Origin: Fredinandcohnia onubensis
Lineage (GTDB): Bacteria; Bacillota; Bacilli; Bacillales; Bacillaceae_L
Reading direction: 5' to 3'
NCBI RefSeq assembly: GCF_031181385.1
Contig: NZ_JAPSKV010000001.1
Coordinates: forward strand, 434,001-498,000
Length of the DNA: 64,000 bases
The notes below the pieces were generated by a model. That model was not told the origin of the DNA, ran no database searches, and saw only the letters and a list, made by a program, of their open reading frames with translations. Below are positions 1-9,020 of the stretch, in pieces; the stretch's first letter is position 1; each line of letters starts with the position of its first letter. The position numbers and the translations under genes were made by a program.

Positions 1-780
1 CCTTTTGAATATAGGAATAGGTAACTCCCTGTTTAAACGTAAAGAAAGTAACAACAGGAGATACATTCAGATCTTCATAAGCATTTGTATCAATTTTGAA
101 TCTAATTGAACCTTGTGATGTTGCAGGAGAAGTAACTTTGTTTGGAATCGATAATCCATTGTCAGGAGTTGTGTACTGTTTTTGAATATAAGCAGTACCT
201 TCCCCAAAGCTAATCTTATGCCAATCACCCGTTTCACCATTACGTTTTACAACTTTACCAGCCTGAAGGATCCCAACAACAGTGGTTGTGTTAGCATCCT
301 TGTAAACAGGAACATCAGAAGTTGCTTTTACGTAATCTCCAAAAGAAGGTGCAACAGTAACATTGTTTTGATGGACGAATCCGGTTAAGTCACCGATTTG
401 TACTTGGTACCAATAGCCGACTTTTTGAATGTATGAAATCGTAACTCCTTGTTTAAACTTAAAAAAGGTAACAATAGGAGAAACTGAAAGGTCCTCATAT
501 ACATTTGTATCAATTTTAAACTTTAAAGATCCTTTTGATATTAAAGAACCTGACGCTTTATTTGGAACAAGTGAACCACTATCGGCAGTAGTATCTTGTT
601 TTTTAACAAAAGCTTGGCCTTCTCCAAAGTTGATTTTGTACCAATCCCCAGCATCTTCAGCAATTTTCAATACTTTTCCGGCAGGAAGAGTACCCAAAAT
701 CGTACCACTAGACGTATCTTTGTAGACCGAAATATCTTTTGAAGCTTTAAAGAAACTAGCAGCTGTTACAGCCTGAGTTG
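1..780. repeat. Tandem ~420-bp in-gene repeat (SH3 module pairs)
   Basis: The segment starting near base 3 (TTTTGAATATAGGAAT) recurs near base 423 (TTTTGAATGTATGAAAT), with the same downstream order of conserved words such as GTTTAAAC and ACATTTGTATCAATTTT. The spacing is about 420 bases. Two units are seen and the second is cut by the window edge. It encodes repeated SH3 pairs, so it is an internal protein repeat and not a mobile repeat. Confidence 0.7.
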
Positions 781-1402
781 TGGCCATTTTTAACGTAGCC
801 GTGCTTTGCGGCTCCACGTTTTCTTCAACGACCTCATCTGATGTTTCCAAGTTAGATTTCTCAGTCCCACTTACTGTAGCAGATTCGCTAGCGTCTGTTG
901 CCTCACTTGTTGTTTCAATGCCACTTGTAGGCGTCACTTGAATCGGATACTTTTGATCCCCAAAAATAAAAAATACTGTTTCATTTTCAATAACAGTTGA
1001 TAGTTTAAGAGGGTTTAAGACTTCAATTGAAGTGACCCCACTTTGGGCTTCGTAAGTTCCAGGCTCAATTACTTGAAAGTCAGAAATATTTATAGATTCA
1101 TTCTTGTAATCTATAAGTTCTAGATTTTGTAAAGATATTGAATAAGATGAACTATCGATTGAAATCTCAAAGTTTCCATCTTCTACTATCTTTCCTTCAA
1201 TCTTTGTACCTTTACTTAACAAAGCTACAACGTTTTGCTCGTTGTCCAGTAATTCTGTTTCATCCTGGGTAGTTTCAGCCCAAGCCATACTATCATCGCT
1301 ATTGTTGGTTATTTCACTCGCATAAACTGGAATAGCTTGTACAAGTAATAACACACAAATGAAAAGGGACAAAATGGATTTCCATCTATTTAGTTTTTTC
1401 AT
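1..1402 (-). CDS. Secreted SH3-repeat protein (C-terminus beyond window)
   Basis: The frame is open from an ATG at 1402 to the left edge, so only the N-terminal part (about 467 residues) is visible. A good ribosome site (AAGGAGTG) lies about 12 bases upstream. The start shows a signal peptide: KKLNRWK, then a hydrophobic stretch, then a likely cleavage site after VYA. A roughly 150-residue region without recognisable domain follows, then an acidic Ser/Thr/Glu-rich linker. After that come SH3b-like modules with the pattern VYKD-(T/A)..G-L-AGKV-K....GDW(Y/H)KI-FGEG-A-(V/I)-KQ. The paired modules repeat with a period near 420 bases (140 residues). SH3b repeats in Gram-positive exported proteins usually bind cell wall. 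A catalytic domain (for example an amidase) may lie past the edge, so function stays open. Confidence 0.75.
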   Translation of the reverse strand, partial: MKKLNRWKSILSLFICVLLLVQAIPVYASEITNNSDDSMAWAETTQDETELLDNEQNVVALLSKGTKIEGKIVEDGNFEISIDSSSYSISLQNLELIDYKNESINISDFQVIEPGTYEAQSGVTSIEVLNPLKLSTVIENETVFFIFGDQKYPIQVTPTSGIETTSEATDASESATVSGTEKSNLETSDEVVEENVEPQSTATLKMATTQAVTAASFFKASKDISVYKDTSSGTILGTLPAGKVLKIAEDAGDWYKINFGEGQAFVKKQDTTADSGSLVPNKASGSLISKGSLKFKIDTNVYEDLSVSPIVTFFKFKQGVTISYIQKVGYWYQVQIGDLTGFVHQNNVTVAPSFGDYVKATSDVPVYKDANTTTVVGILQAGKVVKRNGETGDWHKISFGEGTAYIQKQYTTPDNGLSIPNKVTSPATSQGSIRFKIDTNAYEDLNVSPVVTFFTFKQGVTYSYIQK

Positions 1403-1541
1403 GTAGTTAAACAATCACTCCTTATAAAAAATTACTTTCCCATTTATTATAAATGATTAAGTAGAAATGTGAAGATAATTGTTGAAAAAGGTATATTTTT
1501 CGTACTTAGGTAATAAGAAACTCTAATCTTGTCAAAAAAAG

Positions 1542-1567
1542 AAAGAAGTGGTAATGACCACTTCTTT
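1542..1567 (-). terminator. Rho-independent terminator of the acyltransferase operon
   Basis: Stem AAAGAAGTGGT / ACCACTTCTTT (1542-1552 with 1557-1567), 4-base loop. On the minus strand it is followed by a T-rich run. It lies just past the stop of the DHHW protein gene. Confidence 0.8.
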
Positions 1568-1570
1568 TGG

Positions 1571-2746
1571 TTAATCTTTTATAAAATTATACATCTCACC
1601 TGAAAGGTTTGTATCATTATAAAGAATTAGTACTATATCGGTGCCATTAGAGGATACATATTTTGAAATATCACCTGTGTAATGGCGTATGTCCAATACG
1701 AATGTCTCGGAAAAATGACTTGCAATAAGTGGAATAATAGGGTTAGCATAAGAGTCTTTTAAAATTAAAAGACGATTGTTATTTGTATTTTCAAACGAAA
1801 ACTTAATTTCTGGATAATCATACGAAAAAAGGTCAGTATAGCTAACTTCTTTGTTATTTACTCCACTACCAAATACTATATTGAAGTTGGTAAGAGTTTT
1901 CCCATTTCTATCGGTTGCACTAAATTCGGATAGACCAATATTATTTGGCAGATAACGACATACTTCTTCGCCACTAGCATCAATTAGTTCGTATAATTGA
2001 ATATTTCTTGAGCCGACAAAAACTGCCTCATTGTTACATTCTATAAAAACCTCTTCTGCATTCTTTGCTTGATCACGGAAGTAAATTGATGCTTTTCCTA
2101 TTTGATTCATAATTTCTTGATATCCGATAAATGCACCTTTCATATTCCAATGGTGATCAGTTCTATAGTAGAAACTTTCTAGTTCCGCATTGGAATAATG
2201 ATTCGCGAAGTAGTCAGGTAGATCAATCAAATGCATATTTGTTGGAAACTCCGAAAGGAAATAAGACCTATTTTCAATACCTTTGTTTTCCTTTAGATAA
2301 TCAGGGTATTTATTAGAAAACAAGTTCATTGAATTTGGAGCAAGTGCAAAATAAGCTTCAACTTGATTTTTCTCAAGGAAGTTCGAGAATTTCTGAAGGT
2401 TATCTAACCCTAAATCTATCTCATTTTTATTTTCTTCAATCGGTTCTCCTAACAACCAATTATCCTCTGTAATGACAATGTTATTGATCATTGTTTTATT
2501 TAATATTAATTGGCCTTTTGTATAAACCTTAATTAAAAAATCTCTAGAAAAAAACTGATCATTAAAATAATCTTGGAAATTTGTTAAAAATTCTCCATTA
2601 AGTATATTATCTTTCGTTACATTTGGAAGTTGTGCTAGTTCTCTTTTTTCAACAGCAGAAATTTTTTTATCTGGTGTTATAAATGTAAGTATTCCAAGCG
2701 AAAAAATGATAAGGAGAAAGCTTGCTATGAAAATTTTATTTTTCAT
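1571..2746 (-). CDS. DHHW-family (AlgX/AlgJ-like) cell-surface polysaccharide O-acyltransfer protein
   Basis: The frame could open at 2776, but the ATG at 2746 has GAGGTG six bases upstream and begins MKNKIFIASFLLI, a clean signal anchor. The protein is about 391 residues. The motif TDHHW near the middle and a later GS...D/KDSYANP-type block are the marks of the SGNH-like DHHW/AlgX family, which carries out the extracytoplasmic step of polysaccharide O-acetylation. It follows the MBOAT gene by 36 bases on the same strand. The two form the usual pair in which the MBOAT protein exports the acyl group and the DHHW protein transfers it. The substrate is probably the polysaccharide made by the neighbouring locus; this is inferred from position only. 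Confidence 0.82.
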   Translation of the reverse strand: MKNKIFIASFLLIIFSLGILTFITPDKKISAVEKRELAQLPNVTKDNILNGEFLTNFQDYFNDQFFSRDFLIKVYTKGQLILNKTMINNIVITEDNWLLGEPIEENKNEIDLGLDNLQKFSNFLEKNQVEAYFALAPNSMNLFSNKYPDYLKENKGIENRSYFLSEFPTNMHLIDLPDYFANHYSNAELESFYYRTDHHWNMKGAFIGYQEIMNQIGKASIYFRDQAKNAEEVFIECNNEAVFVGSRNIQLYELIDASGEEVCRYLPNNIGLSEFSATDRNGKTLTNFNIVFGSGVNNKEVSYTDLFSYDYPEIKFSFENTNNNRLLILKDSYANPIIPLIASHFSETFVLDIRHYTGDISKYVSSNGTDIVLILYNDTNLSGEMYNFIKD

Positions 2747-2782
2747 GATACACCTCGCAGTTACTAAAAAGTACAATGAGTA

Positions 2783-4189
2783 TTAGAACCTAAAATAAAT
2801 AAAAGGATTATAGGTTGAATTAACAAGATAAATAATTGTAAGTATTAAAAGTACAATATATAAAATTCGAATTAATAAATGAATGATTCTATTAGTGCTT
2901 TTTTCCATAGCCAAAATTAACTTATTTATTATAGGGGTAGAGCATAAAATTGCAATGGAATAAAGTAAACCATAATCGTGAATATAGTAAAGAGCTTGTC
3001 TATCAACAAGTCCTTGTCCATGAATACCAAATAGGGTTTTTATATAATTGAGCGAGTATGAAAAATTATCCGCTCTAAAGAAAACCCAACCAATCATAAC
3101 AATTACCAATACATATAAATGCTGGATAGGTGCCCATGTTCTCTTTAGTAATTTCCCAAGTCCTAGTTTTTCAATAGTAAGAAGAATTCCGTAATATAAT
3201 CCCCACGCCACAAAAGTCCAACTCGCTCCGTGCCATAAACCGGTTAAAGCCCATACTAAGAAAATATTACGGTAATGTTTTAATGTAGTGACTCGGTTAC
3301 CACCCAATGGGATATAGACATAATCCCTAAACCATGTACTTAGAGAAATGTGCCATCTACGCCAAAATTCAGTAATCGATCTTGAGATATATGGATAATT
3401 AAAGTTTTCAAGGAATTCAAAGCCGAACATCTTGCCTAAGCCTATTGCCATATCTGAATACCCCGAGAAATCAAAATAAATTTGTAATGTATATGATATA
3501 ATTCCTATCCATGCCAAAGATGTGCTTATTTCTTCGGGATTCATGCTAAAGATTTGGTCTGCGATAAATCCGGTCTGATTCGCTATTAATACCTTCTTTG
3601 CTAATCCAATAATAAATCTCCGTATACCTTCTGAGAATTTTTGAGAATTAATAATCCTATCTTTTATTTGGTTCGCAATATCGTTGTAACGAACAATAGG
3701 ACCTGCTACAAGTTGTGGAAATAATGAGATATAAAGTGCTAAATCAAATGGATTTTTTTGAACATGTGAATCCTTCCTGTACACATCAATAACGTAAGAA
3801 AGTGCTTGGAATGTAAAAAAGGAAATCCCAATTGGAAGGGGAACCTCCTCGATATGGATGGAAAGTCCTAAAAGTTGGTTAATGTTATCGACAATAAAAT
3901 TAATATATTTGTAATAACCTATAATTAACAGGTTCCCAATTATCGCTAATACAAGTACAGCCTTTTTTAATGCACTTTTACTTTCAAGCTTATCAACGAT
4001 TAAGCCGAATATATAGTTCATAATGATAGAAAAAATCATTAATAAAACGTATTTGGGTTCGCCCCATGCGTAAAAGAACAAACTAAAAAGTAGTAGTAAG
4101 ATATTTCTAAATCTTTTACCTACTATAAAATACGTAAATATGACGATTGGTAAAAAAACAAATAAAAAAATCAAGCTACTAAAAACCAC
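2783..4189 (-). CDS. MBOAT-family O-acyltransferase (AlgI/DltB type)
   Basis: An integral membrane protein of about 468 residues. The longest frame starts with a GTG at 4231 that lies inside a terminator hairpin. The GTG at 4189 is preferred: it has AAGGAG nine bases upstream and gives VVFSSLIFLFVFLP, the usual family N-terminus. Family signatures are PLGGNR with RDY(V/I)YIPLGG upstream, FWRRWHISLSTWFRDY, and the catalytic histidine in LTGLWHGASWTFV. Many hydrophobic segments span the chain. It moves an acyl group, usually acetyl, across the membrane for O-acylation of an exported glycan. It is operonic with the DHHW partner downstream. Confidence 0.88.
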   Translation of the reverse strand: MVFSSLIFLFVFLPIVIFTYFIVGKRFRNILLLLFSLFFYAWGEPKYVLLMIFSIIMNYIFGLIVDKLESKSALKKAVLVLAIIGNLLIIGYYKYINFIVDNINQLLGLSIHIEEVPLPIGISFFTFQALSYVIDVYRKDSHVQKNPFDLALYISLFPQLVAGPIVRYNDIANQIKDRIINSQKFSEGIRRFIIGLAKKVLIANQTGFIADQIFSMNPEEISTSLAWIGIISYTLQIYFDFSGYSDMAIGLGKMFGFEFLENFNYPYISRSITEFWRRWHISLSTWFRDYVYIPLGGNRVTTLKHYRNIFLVWALTGLWHGASWTFVAWGLYYGILLTIEKLGLGKLLKRTWAPIQHLYVLVIVMIGWVFFRADNFSYSLNYIKTLFGIHGQGLVDRQALYYIHDYGLLYSIAILCSTPIINKLILAMEKSTNRIIHLLIRILYIVLLILTIIYLVNSTYNPFIYFRF

Positions 4190-4220
4190 AACATCAATCT
4201 CCTTACTAAAAAATGCACAT

Positions 4221-4252
4221 AAAAAGTGCACTCTTTTTAGTGTGCACTTTTT
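4221..4252. terminator. Hairpin terminator between lipoprotein gene and MBOAT gene
   Basis: AAAAAGTGCAC / GTGCACTTTTT (4221-4231 with 4242-4252), 10-base loop, A/T tracts on both sides. It directly follows the minus-strand stop of the lipoprotein gene. Read-through or a new promoter would be needed for the MBOAT operon. Confidence 0.75.
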
Positions 4253-4613
4253 ATTTTCTTCCTACTAATTCACTAGGAAACTCAATCGACTTCATTTTGA
4301 AAAGTTGGTCAACCTTGTCCCACCTTGTAACAAACAAAACATCGTTATCAGAGCCTACTCTATAAACGGTATTACCCACTCTAAAAAGTTTTGAATTATC
4401 GTATTCAGCTGCGATTTCTTTGGATTTATGAAAGTCCTCTTCAGAAATAATATCTGGTTCAACAGTCAACTCCTGGAATGTTTCCCAATTCATCTTATCG
4501 AGGTTAAACCAAATATATTGTTCTGCTTCTAACACACTTCTACTTTTCAATGGTTGAGATCCACAAGCAACCAGAGTGGAACAGACTATTAATAGAAGGA
4601 TTATTTTTTTCAA
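4251..4613 (-). CDS. Small lipoprotein of unknown function
   Basis: A frame extends to 4706, but the upstream part (Phe/Ile/Asn-rich) does not look like protein. A TTG at 4613 with AAGG about 11 bases upstream gives LKKIILLLIVCSTLVACGS, a short type II signal peptide with the lipobox LVAC. The mature part is about 100 residues, polar, with no domain I recognise. It lies between the O-acyltransferase pair and the polysaccharide locus, so an envelope role is likely but not shown. Confidence 0.6.
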   Translation of the reverse strand: MKKIILLLIVCSTLVACGSQPLKSRSVLEAEQYIWFNLDKMNWETFQELTVEPDIISEEDFHKSKEIAAEYDNSKLFRVGNTVYRVGSDNDVLFVTRWDKVDQLFKMKSIEFPSELVGRK

Positions 4614-4799
4614 GTTGATCAAAACCTTTGTCAGAATAATGTTGATATATGTAAAACAAATTTTATTATACCTTAAAGTTCTCTCAATATTAAAGAGGAT
4701 ATACAAAAAAAGCGAAAATAATTAAACAAATAATGCTAATAATAAAATTAAAGCTGTCTCGAAACTGTAATAAAGAAATAGTTTCTATTTTATTGGTTG

Positions 4800-4808
4800 T
4801 GATATAAT
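4800..4808 (+). promoter_or_regulatory. Extended -10 promoter for the polysaccharide locus
   Basis: TGATATAAT (TG-n-TATAAT, 4800-4808) is a perfect extended -10 element. The -35 position is weak. The leader to the dehydrogenase start at 4986 would be about 170 bases. Confidence 0.5.
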
Positions 4809-4985
4809 ATGAAAATTGGAAAGGTAAAGCGATTTTTGAAGGTTTTTGTCGATAGTAAACATGATACCTTTAGAAAACCGTAAATCATCTGCAGTTTTAG
4901 TAATCTATAATCGGGTCTTCTCTTTATACATAGCCTATTTGAATATAGGAAGAATATCCCGTATATAAATTGGAGGAATAGAATA

Positions 4986-6308
4986 ATGAGTGTTTCTAAT
5001 ACTTATTCAGATTTAATTGCAAAGATTTCTAATAAGGAAGCAACTATTGGTGTTGTGGGCCTTGGATATGTAGGTCTGCCATTAGCAGTAGAAAAGGCTA
5101 AAGCAGGATATAATGTTGTGGGTTTTGATGTTCAAGAACAGAAAGTAGATATGGTAAATCGTGGCGTTAACTATATTGGTGATGTTGTTGAGGAAGATTT
5201 AAAGGAAATCGTTAATCAAGGTAAGCTTACTGCAACAATCGACTATTCAAACATCGGAAATGTAGATGCCGTTGCAATTTGTGTTCCTACTCCACTTGAT
5301 ATTTATCAACAGCCAGATACTTCTTATGTAGAAAGTTCAGCAAAAGAAATTGCGAAGTATTTGAAAAAAGGAATGTTGGTGGTTCTAGAAAGTACTACAT
5401 ATCCTGGTACTACTGAAGAAGTTTTGAAGCCTATATTAGAAAATAGTGGGTTAAAATGTGGTGAAGATTTCTTTTTAGCCTATTCACCAGAAAGAGTAGA
5501 CCCAGGTAACAAATTTTATAATACTAAAAATACGCCTAAAGTAGTCGGTGGTATCACGGAAGAATGTACAAATGTTGCAGCAGCTTTATACTCAAGTGTA
5601 TTAGAAGGTGAAATCCATAAGGTTTCAAGTCCTGCTGTAGCTGAGCTTGAAAAGATACTTGAAAATACTTTTAGACATATCAACATCGCTCTTGCAAATG
5701 AAATGGCTATTTTATGTAATCGAATGGGGATCGATGTTTGGGAGGTAATTGATGCAGCTGCAACAAAACCTTATGGCTTTATGCCGTTTTACCCTGGTCC
5801 GGGATTAGGTGGCCATTGTATCCCGATTGATCCATTTTACTTAACCTGGAAAGCAAGAGAGTATAATTACCATACTCGTTTAATCGAGCTTGCGGGAGAA
5901 ATCAACAATTATATGCCTGAATTTGTAATCGAACGAATTAGTTATTTATTAAATGAAATTGGAAAGCCATTAAATGGCTCTGATATAGTGGTATTAGGGA
6001 TTGCATATAAGAAAGACATCGACGATTACCGAGAATCTCCGATTTTAAAAATTATTGAAATGCTAGAAAAAAGGGGAGCAAATGTATCGTTTCATGATCC
6101 TAATATCCCGTCTTATAAATATAAGGGACAAACTAAGGAAGGCGTTCCATTTTCAACTGAGTTACTTGAAAATGCAGATATAGTCGTAATTGCTACAGAC
6201 CATAGCGACTTTGATTATAAGACAATTGGTGAAAAGAGTAACATTATCTTCGATACAAAGAATGCAATGAAGGGTTATGAAGTGAAAAATAGATACGATA
6301 GAATATAA
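4986..6308 (+). CDS. Nucleotide-sugar 6-dehydrogenase (UDP-GlcNAc / UDP-ManNAc dehydrogenase type)
   Basis: 440 residues, GGAGG ribosome site before ATG. The N-terminal Rossmann motif VGLGYVGLPLA is at residues 24-34. The middle domain has the glycine-rich catalytic block GPGLGGHCIPIDPFYL with the active-site Cys, and the C-terminal domain has the VLGIAYKKDIDDYRESP motif. This matches the WbpA/WecC branch, which oxidises C6 of UDP-HexNAc to the uronic acid with two NAD+, more than the UDP-glucose branch (TuaD/Ugd). It opens the polysaccharide locus and is separated from the next gene by a hairpin. With the DegT aminotransferase and LbH acyltransferase downstream, the product is probably a UDP-diacetamido-uronic acid; this is inference. 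Confidence 0.87.
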   Translation: MSVSNTYSDLIAKISNKEATIGVVGLGYVGLPLAVEKAKAGYNVVGFDVQEQKVDMVNRGVNYIGDVVEEDLKEIVNQGKLTATIDYSNIGNVDAVAICVPTPLDIYQQPDTSYVESSAKEIAKYLKKGMLVVLESTTYPGTTEEVLKPILENSGLKCGEDFFLAYSPERVDPGNKFYNTKNTPKVVGGITEECTNVAAALYSSVLEGEIHKVSSPAVAELEKILENTFRHINIALANEMAILCNRMGIDVWEVIDAAATKPYGFMPFYPGPGLGGHCIPIDPFYLTWKAREYNYHTRLIELAGEINNYMPEFVIERISYLLNEIGKPLNGSDIVVLGIAYKKDIDDYRESPILKIIEMLEKRGANVSFHDPNIPSYKYKGQTKEGVPFSTELLENADIVVIATDHSDFDYKTIGEKSNIIFDTKNAMKGYEVKNRYDRI

Positions 6309-6325
6309 CATCTCCTTGAATGATG

Positions 6326-6356
6326 AGCAAAGAAGCTAATCCCTTCTTTGCTTTTC
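6326..6356 (+). terminator. Terminator/attenuator after the dehydrogenase gene
   Basis: AGCAAAGAAG / CTTCTTTGCT (6326-6335 with 6343-6352), 7-base loop, then a short T tract. It may reduce transcription into the glycosyltransferase genes or end the first transcript. Confidence 0.6.
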
Positions 6357-6388
6357 CGTCTTTTAAAAAAATTAGGAGGTATATGTAG

Positions 6389-7618
6389 ATGCAGAATGAG
6401 AGAAAAAGTAATTTATTTTTAATAACAAATCGGTTTCCATATTATCCTGGGGAAGAGTTTCTTGAAAATGAAATCCAATACTTAGCTTCTGTTTTTAACA
6501 CTGTCCATATTATTCCTTTAAATTCTGTTAAGTCACAAAAAGACAAGATGAGACAAATTCCTAGCAATGTTGTCGTACATAATAGCTATAGAGCAGGAAA
6601 TAATGTTCAAAGGATTCTAAAATTAGCTGACCCTCAAGCAATAAAATGGCTTATGAAGGAAATGGGGAGCGCTGGTAAATATCGGTCAAAGCTGTCTTCA
6701 AAGATTACAAAACATATTATTTCTGCTACTGAAGTTAGAAACTATTTACAAAAGATAATAAATAAAAATGAAGATAATGTTTTATATTCGTATTGGCTAA
6801 ATACTGGCGGGACTGCTATTGCTATGTATAGAGAATTAAACCCTGATGTATTTGGCTGTTCAAGGACTCATAGGGTTGATTTATATGCATATGCCAATAA
6901 TCCGCCGTATATTCCTTTTCAAAGTCAGGCCATTATGGGCTTGAGTAAGTTATTTGTGATCTCAACTGATGGTTACAACTATTTATTAAATAAGAATAAA
7001 GCTTATGAACCCAAATTAGAGGTTAGTCGATTAGGTGTTAATAAAGCAAACAATCTTACTAAGGGTTCTGATGATCATATGTTTAGAATTGTAACATGCT
7101 CGTATATGTCTCCGGTAAAAAGAATACATCTAATCATAGAAGCTCTCTCAAAGTGCAAGGAACCGATTCAATGGACACACATTGGAGAAGGGGATTTGCG
7201 TCCAGTTTTAGAAGAAATGGCGAGTAATTTGCCAGAGAATATTAACTGGGTATTTAAAGGGCATCTTACAAATAAAGAAGTCAATCAATATTACGAACAA
7301 AATATCATTGATTTGTTTATTAATGTAAGTGAATCAGAAGGTGTACCAGTTTCTATAATGGAAGCGTTAAGTTATGGGATTCCGGTAATGGCTACAAACG
7401 TTGGGGGAACATCTGAATTAGTAAATAACGAAAATGGTATGTTATTAGATGCAAATATAACCTCAGAAGAGTTGTTTTCTAAAATATCAAAGTATGTACA
7501 GATGCCATATTCTGAAAAAGAGAAAAAACGAAAGCTATCATACGAAACTTGGGATCAATTAGCGAACGCAGAAAAGAATTATACGGAATATGCACATAAA
7601 CTAAAAGAACTTCTTTGA
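6389..7618 (+). CDS. Glycosyltransferase, family 4 (GT-B fold)
   Basis: 409 residues with AGGAGGT before the ATG. The C-terminal half holds the GT4 pattern: a nucleotide-binding stretch (CSYMSPVKRIHLIIEAL), GEGDLRP, and the EX7E motif in ESEGVPVSIMEALSYGIPV followed by NVGGTSELV. The N-terminal acceptor half is divergent. No signal peptide or transmembrane segment is seen, so it acts at the inner membrane face, adding one sugar to the lipid-linked repeat unit. It is the first gene of a tight run to the acyltransferase at 13.1 kb. Donor and linkage cannot be read from sequence. Confidence 0.85.
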   Translation: MQNERKSNLFLITNRFPYYPGEEFLENEIQYLASVFNTVHIIPLNSVKSQKDKMRQIPSNVVVHNSYRAGNNVQRILKLADPQAIKWLMKEMGSAGKYRSKLSSKITKHIISATEVRNYLQKIINKNEDNVLYSYWLNTGGTAIAMYRELNPDVFGCSRTHRVDLYAYANNPPYIPFQSQAIMGLSKLFVISTDGYNYLLNKNKAYEPKLEVSRLGVNKANNLTKGSDDHMFRIVTCSYMSPVKRIHLIIEALSKCKEPIQWTHIGEGDLRPVLEEMASNLPENINWVFKGHLTNKEVNQYYEQNIIDLFINVSESEGVPVSIMEALSYGIPVMATNVGGTSELVNNENGMLLDANITSEELFSKISKYVQMPYSEKEKKRKLSYETWDQLANAEKNYTEYAHKLKELL

Positions 7619-7638
7619 TATATTGAAAGGATAATTAT

Positions 7639-8976
7639 ATGGCTAAGGCAAGTTTTGCAAAAAACACATTTTATACATTGGTTAGAATGATTGTTGGTAT
7701 TGTTATCTCTTTAGTAACTACTATTTTAATTGCCAGACTTTTGGGGCCAGAAGGACAGGGATTATACTCATTAATTATTCTCTTGCCTTCTATGCTTTTA
7801 ACCTTTATGAACCTTGGAATCGGTGTATCCACAGCCTACTATGTAGGAAAGGATGAAGTTGACCTTCACACCGTTTACAAAACGAATATATTATCAAACA
7901 TTATTTTAACTATACTATCCATTATCATTGGTGTGATTTTTGTCCTCTTTTTTAGAGAGCAATTCCTTGGTGGGGCACCTGTTCTGCTATTGTTACTAGC
8001 TTTATCAAATGTCCCATTTTTACTTCTAAATCAGTCATTACAAGGTATATTCCAAGGAAAACAAGATTTTGAATCGTTTAATGTTACGCTTATTATCGGT
8101 CACATCATAAAATTAATAGCTGTTATATTTTTGTTAGTAGTTTTTAACCTTGGCCTAAATGGTGCTATATATAGTTATGTTATTAGTAATATAATTGTTT
8201 ACGTATTAACCATTTATCTATTGAACAAGAAGCACGGTGCACGCTATAAACTAGGTACTTTTTCTACTGAATTGTTTAAAAAGACAATTGTTTATGGATT
8301 GAAAAGTCATTTAAGTAATATAGCGACATTTCTAAACTATAGAGCTGCTCTTTTACTTTTAGCCTTTTTCATTAATCCGATAGCGGTTGGTATCTATGTT
8401 GCTGCAGTTAATGTAGCCGAGCGCCTATGGGTTGTTTCACAAGCAATTTCGTCTGTTCTATTTCCAAAAATCACATCACTAACTGAAGATGATAGCAGAA
8501 ATAAAATCACATCAATCTTAAGTAGAAATATTTTATTCCTATCCATTATTTTTGGTTTGGCACTATTCGTATTGTCAGACCCTGTGATTACCATTCTCTA
8601 TGGTCAAAAATATGAAGAAGCTGGGCTTGTATTAATGCTTTTAATTCCAGGTATTATTTTAGGTTCAAACTCTAAAGTCCTCTCTAATGATATTGCAGGA
8701 AGAGGTATGCCGGAAATTAATATGTACATTTCTATCTTAAATTTAGTAATCAATGTCGTTTTAAATATTATACTTATTCCTAAATATGGCCTATCCGGGT
8801 CAGCTATCGCTACAACAATTGCATACGGGTTTGATTTCTTTGCAAAGATATTTATGTTTAAAAGGATTACCCATTTATCTTATAGAGAATTTCTATTCAT
8901 TACAAAAGAAGATCTACAGTTATATATGAAATATTTAATGAAAATGACAAAGAAGATAAACGTAAAGACAAATTAG
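7639..8976 (+). CDS. Oligosaccharide flippase (Wzx-like, MATE/MOP superfamily)
   Basis: 445 residues and strongly hydrophobic, with about 12-14 predicted membrane segments. The N-terminus (KNTFYTLVRMIVGIV) and the ARLLGPEGQGLYSL block are typical of the PST/Wzx family, as is the late GRGMPEINMYISILNLVINVVLN region. It would move undecaprenyl-linked repeat units to the outer face for polymerisation by the Wzy-like protein encoded at 13.3-14.7 kb. It starts 20 bases after the preceding glycosyltransferase and belongs to the same operon. Confidence 0.88.
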   Translation: MAKASFAKNTFYTLVRMIVGIVISLVTTILIARLLGPEGQGLYSLIILLPSMLLTFMNLGIGVSTAYYVGKDEVDLHTVYKTNILSNIILTILSIIIGVIFVLFFREQFLGGAPVLLLLLALSNVPFLLLNQSLQGIFQGKQDFESFNVTLIIGHIIKLIAVIFLLVVFNLGLNGAIYSYVISNIIVYVLTIYLLNKKHGARYKLGTFSTELFKKTIVYGLKSHLSNIATFLNYRAALLLLAFFINPIAVGIYVAAVNVAERLWVVSQAISSVLFPKITSLTEDDSRNKITSILSRNILFLSIIFGLALFVLSDPVITILYGQKYEEAGLVLMLLIPGIILGSNSKVLSNDIAGRGMPEINMYISILNLVINVVLNIILIPKYGLSGSAIATTIAYGFDFFAKIFMFKRITHLSYREFLFITKEDLQLYMKYLMKMTKKINVKTN

Positions 8977-9020
8977 TATTATTTTCTCCTCTATTTAGGA
9001 AGTGGTAAGGGAGTTTTAGC

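Noticed and set aside
4187-4231. GTG at 4231 as the MBOAT start
   Set aside because: It lies inside the terminator hairpin. The GTG at 4189 has a good ribosome site and gives the family N-terminus.
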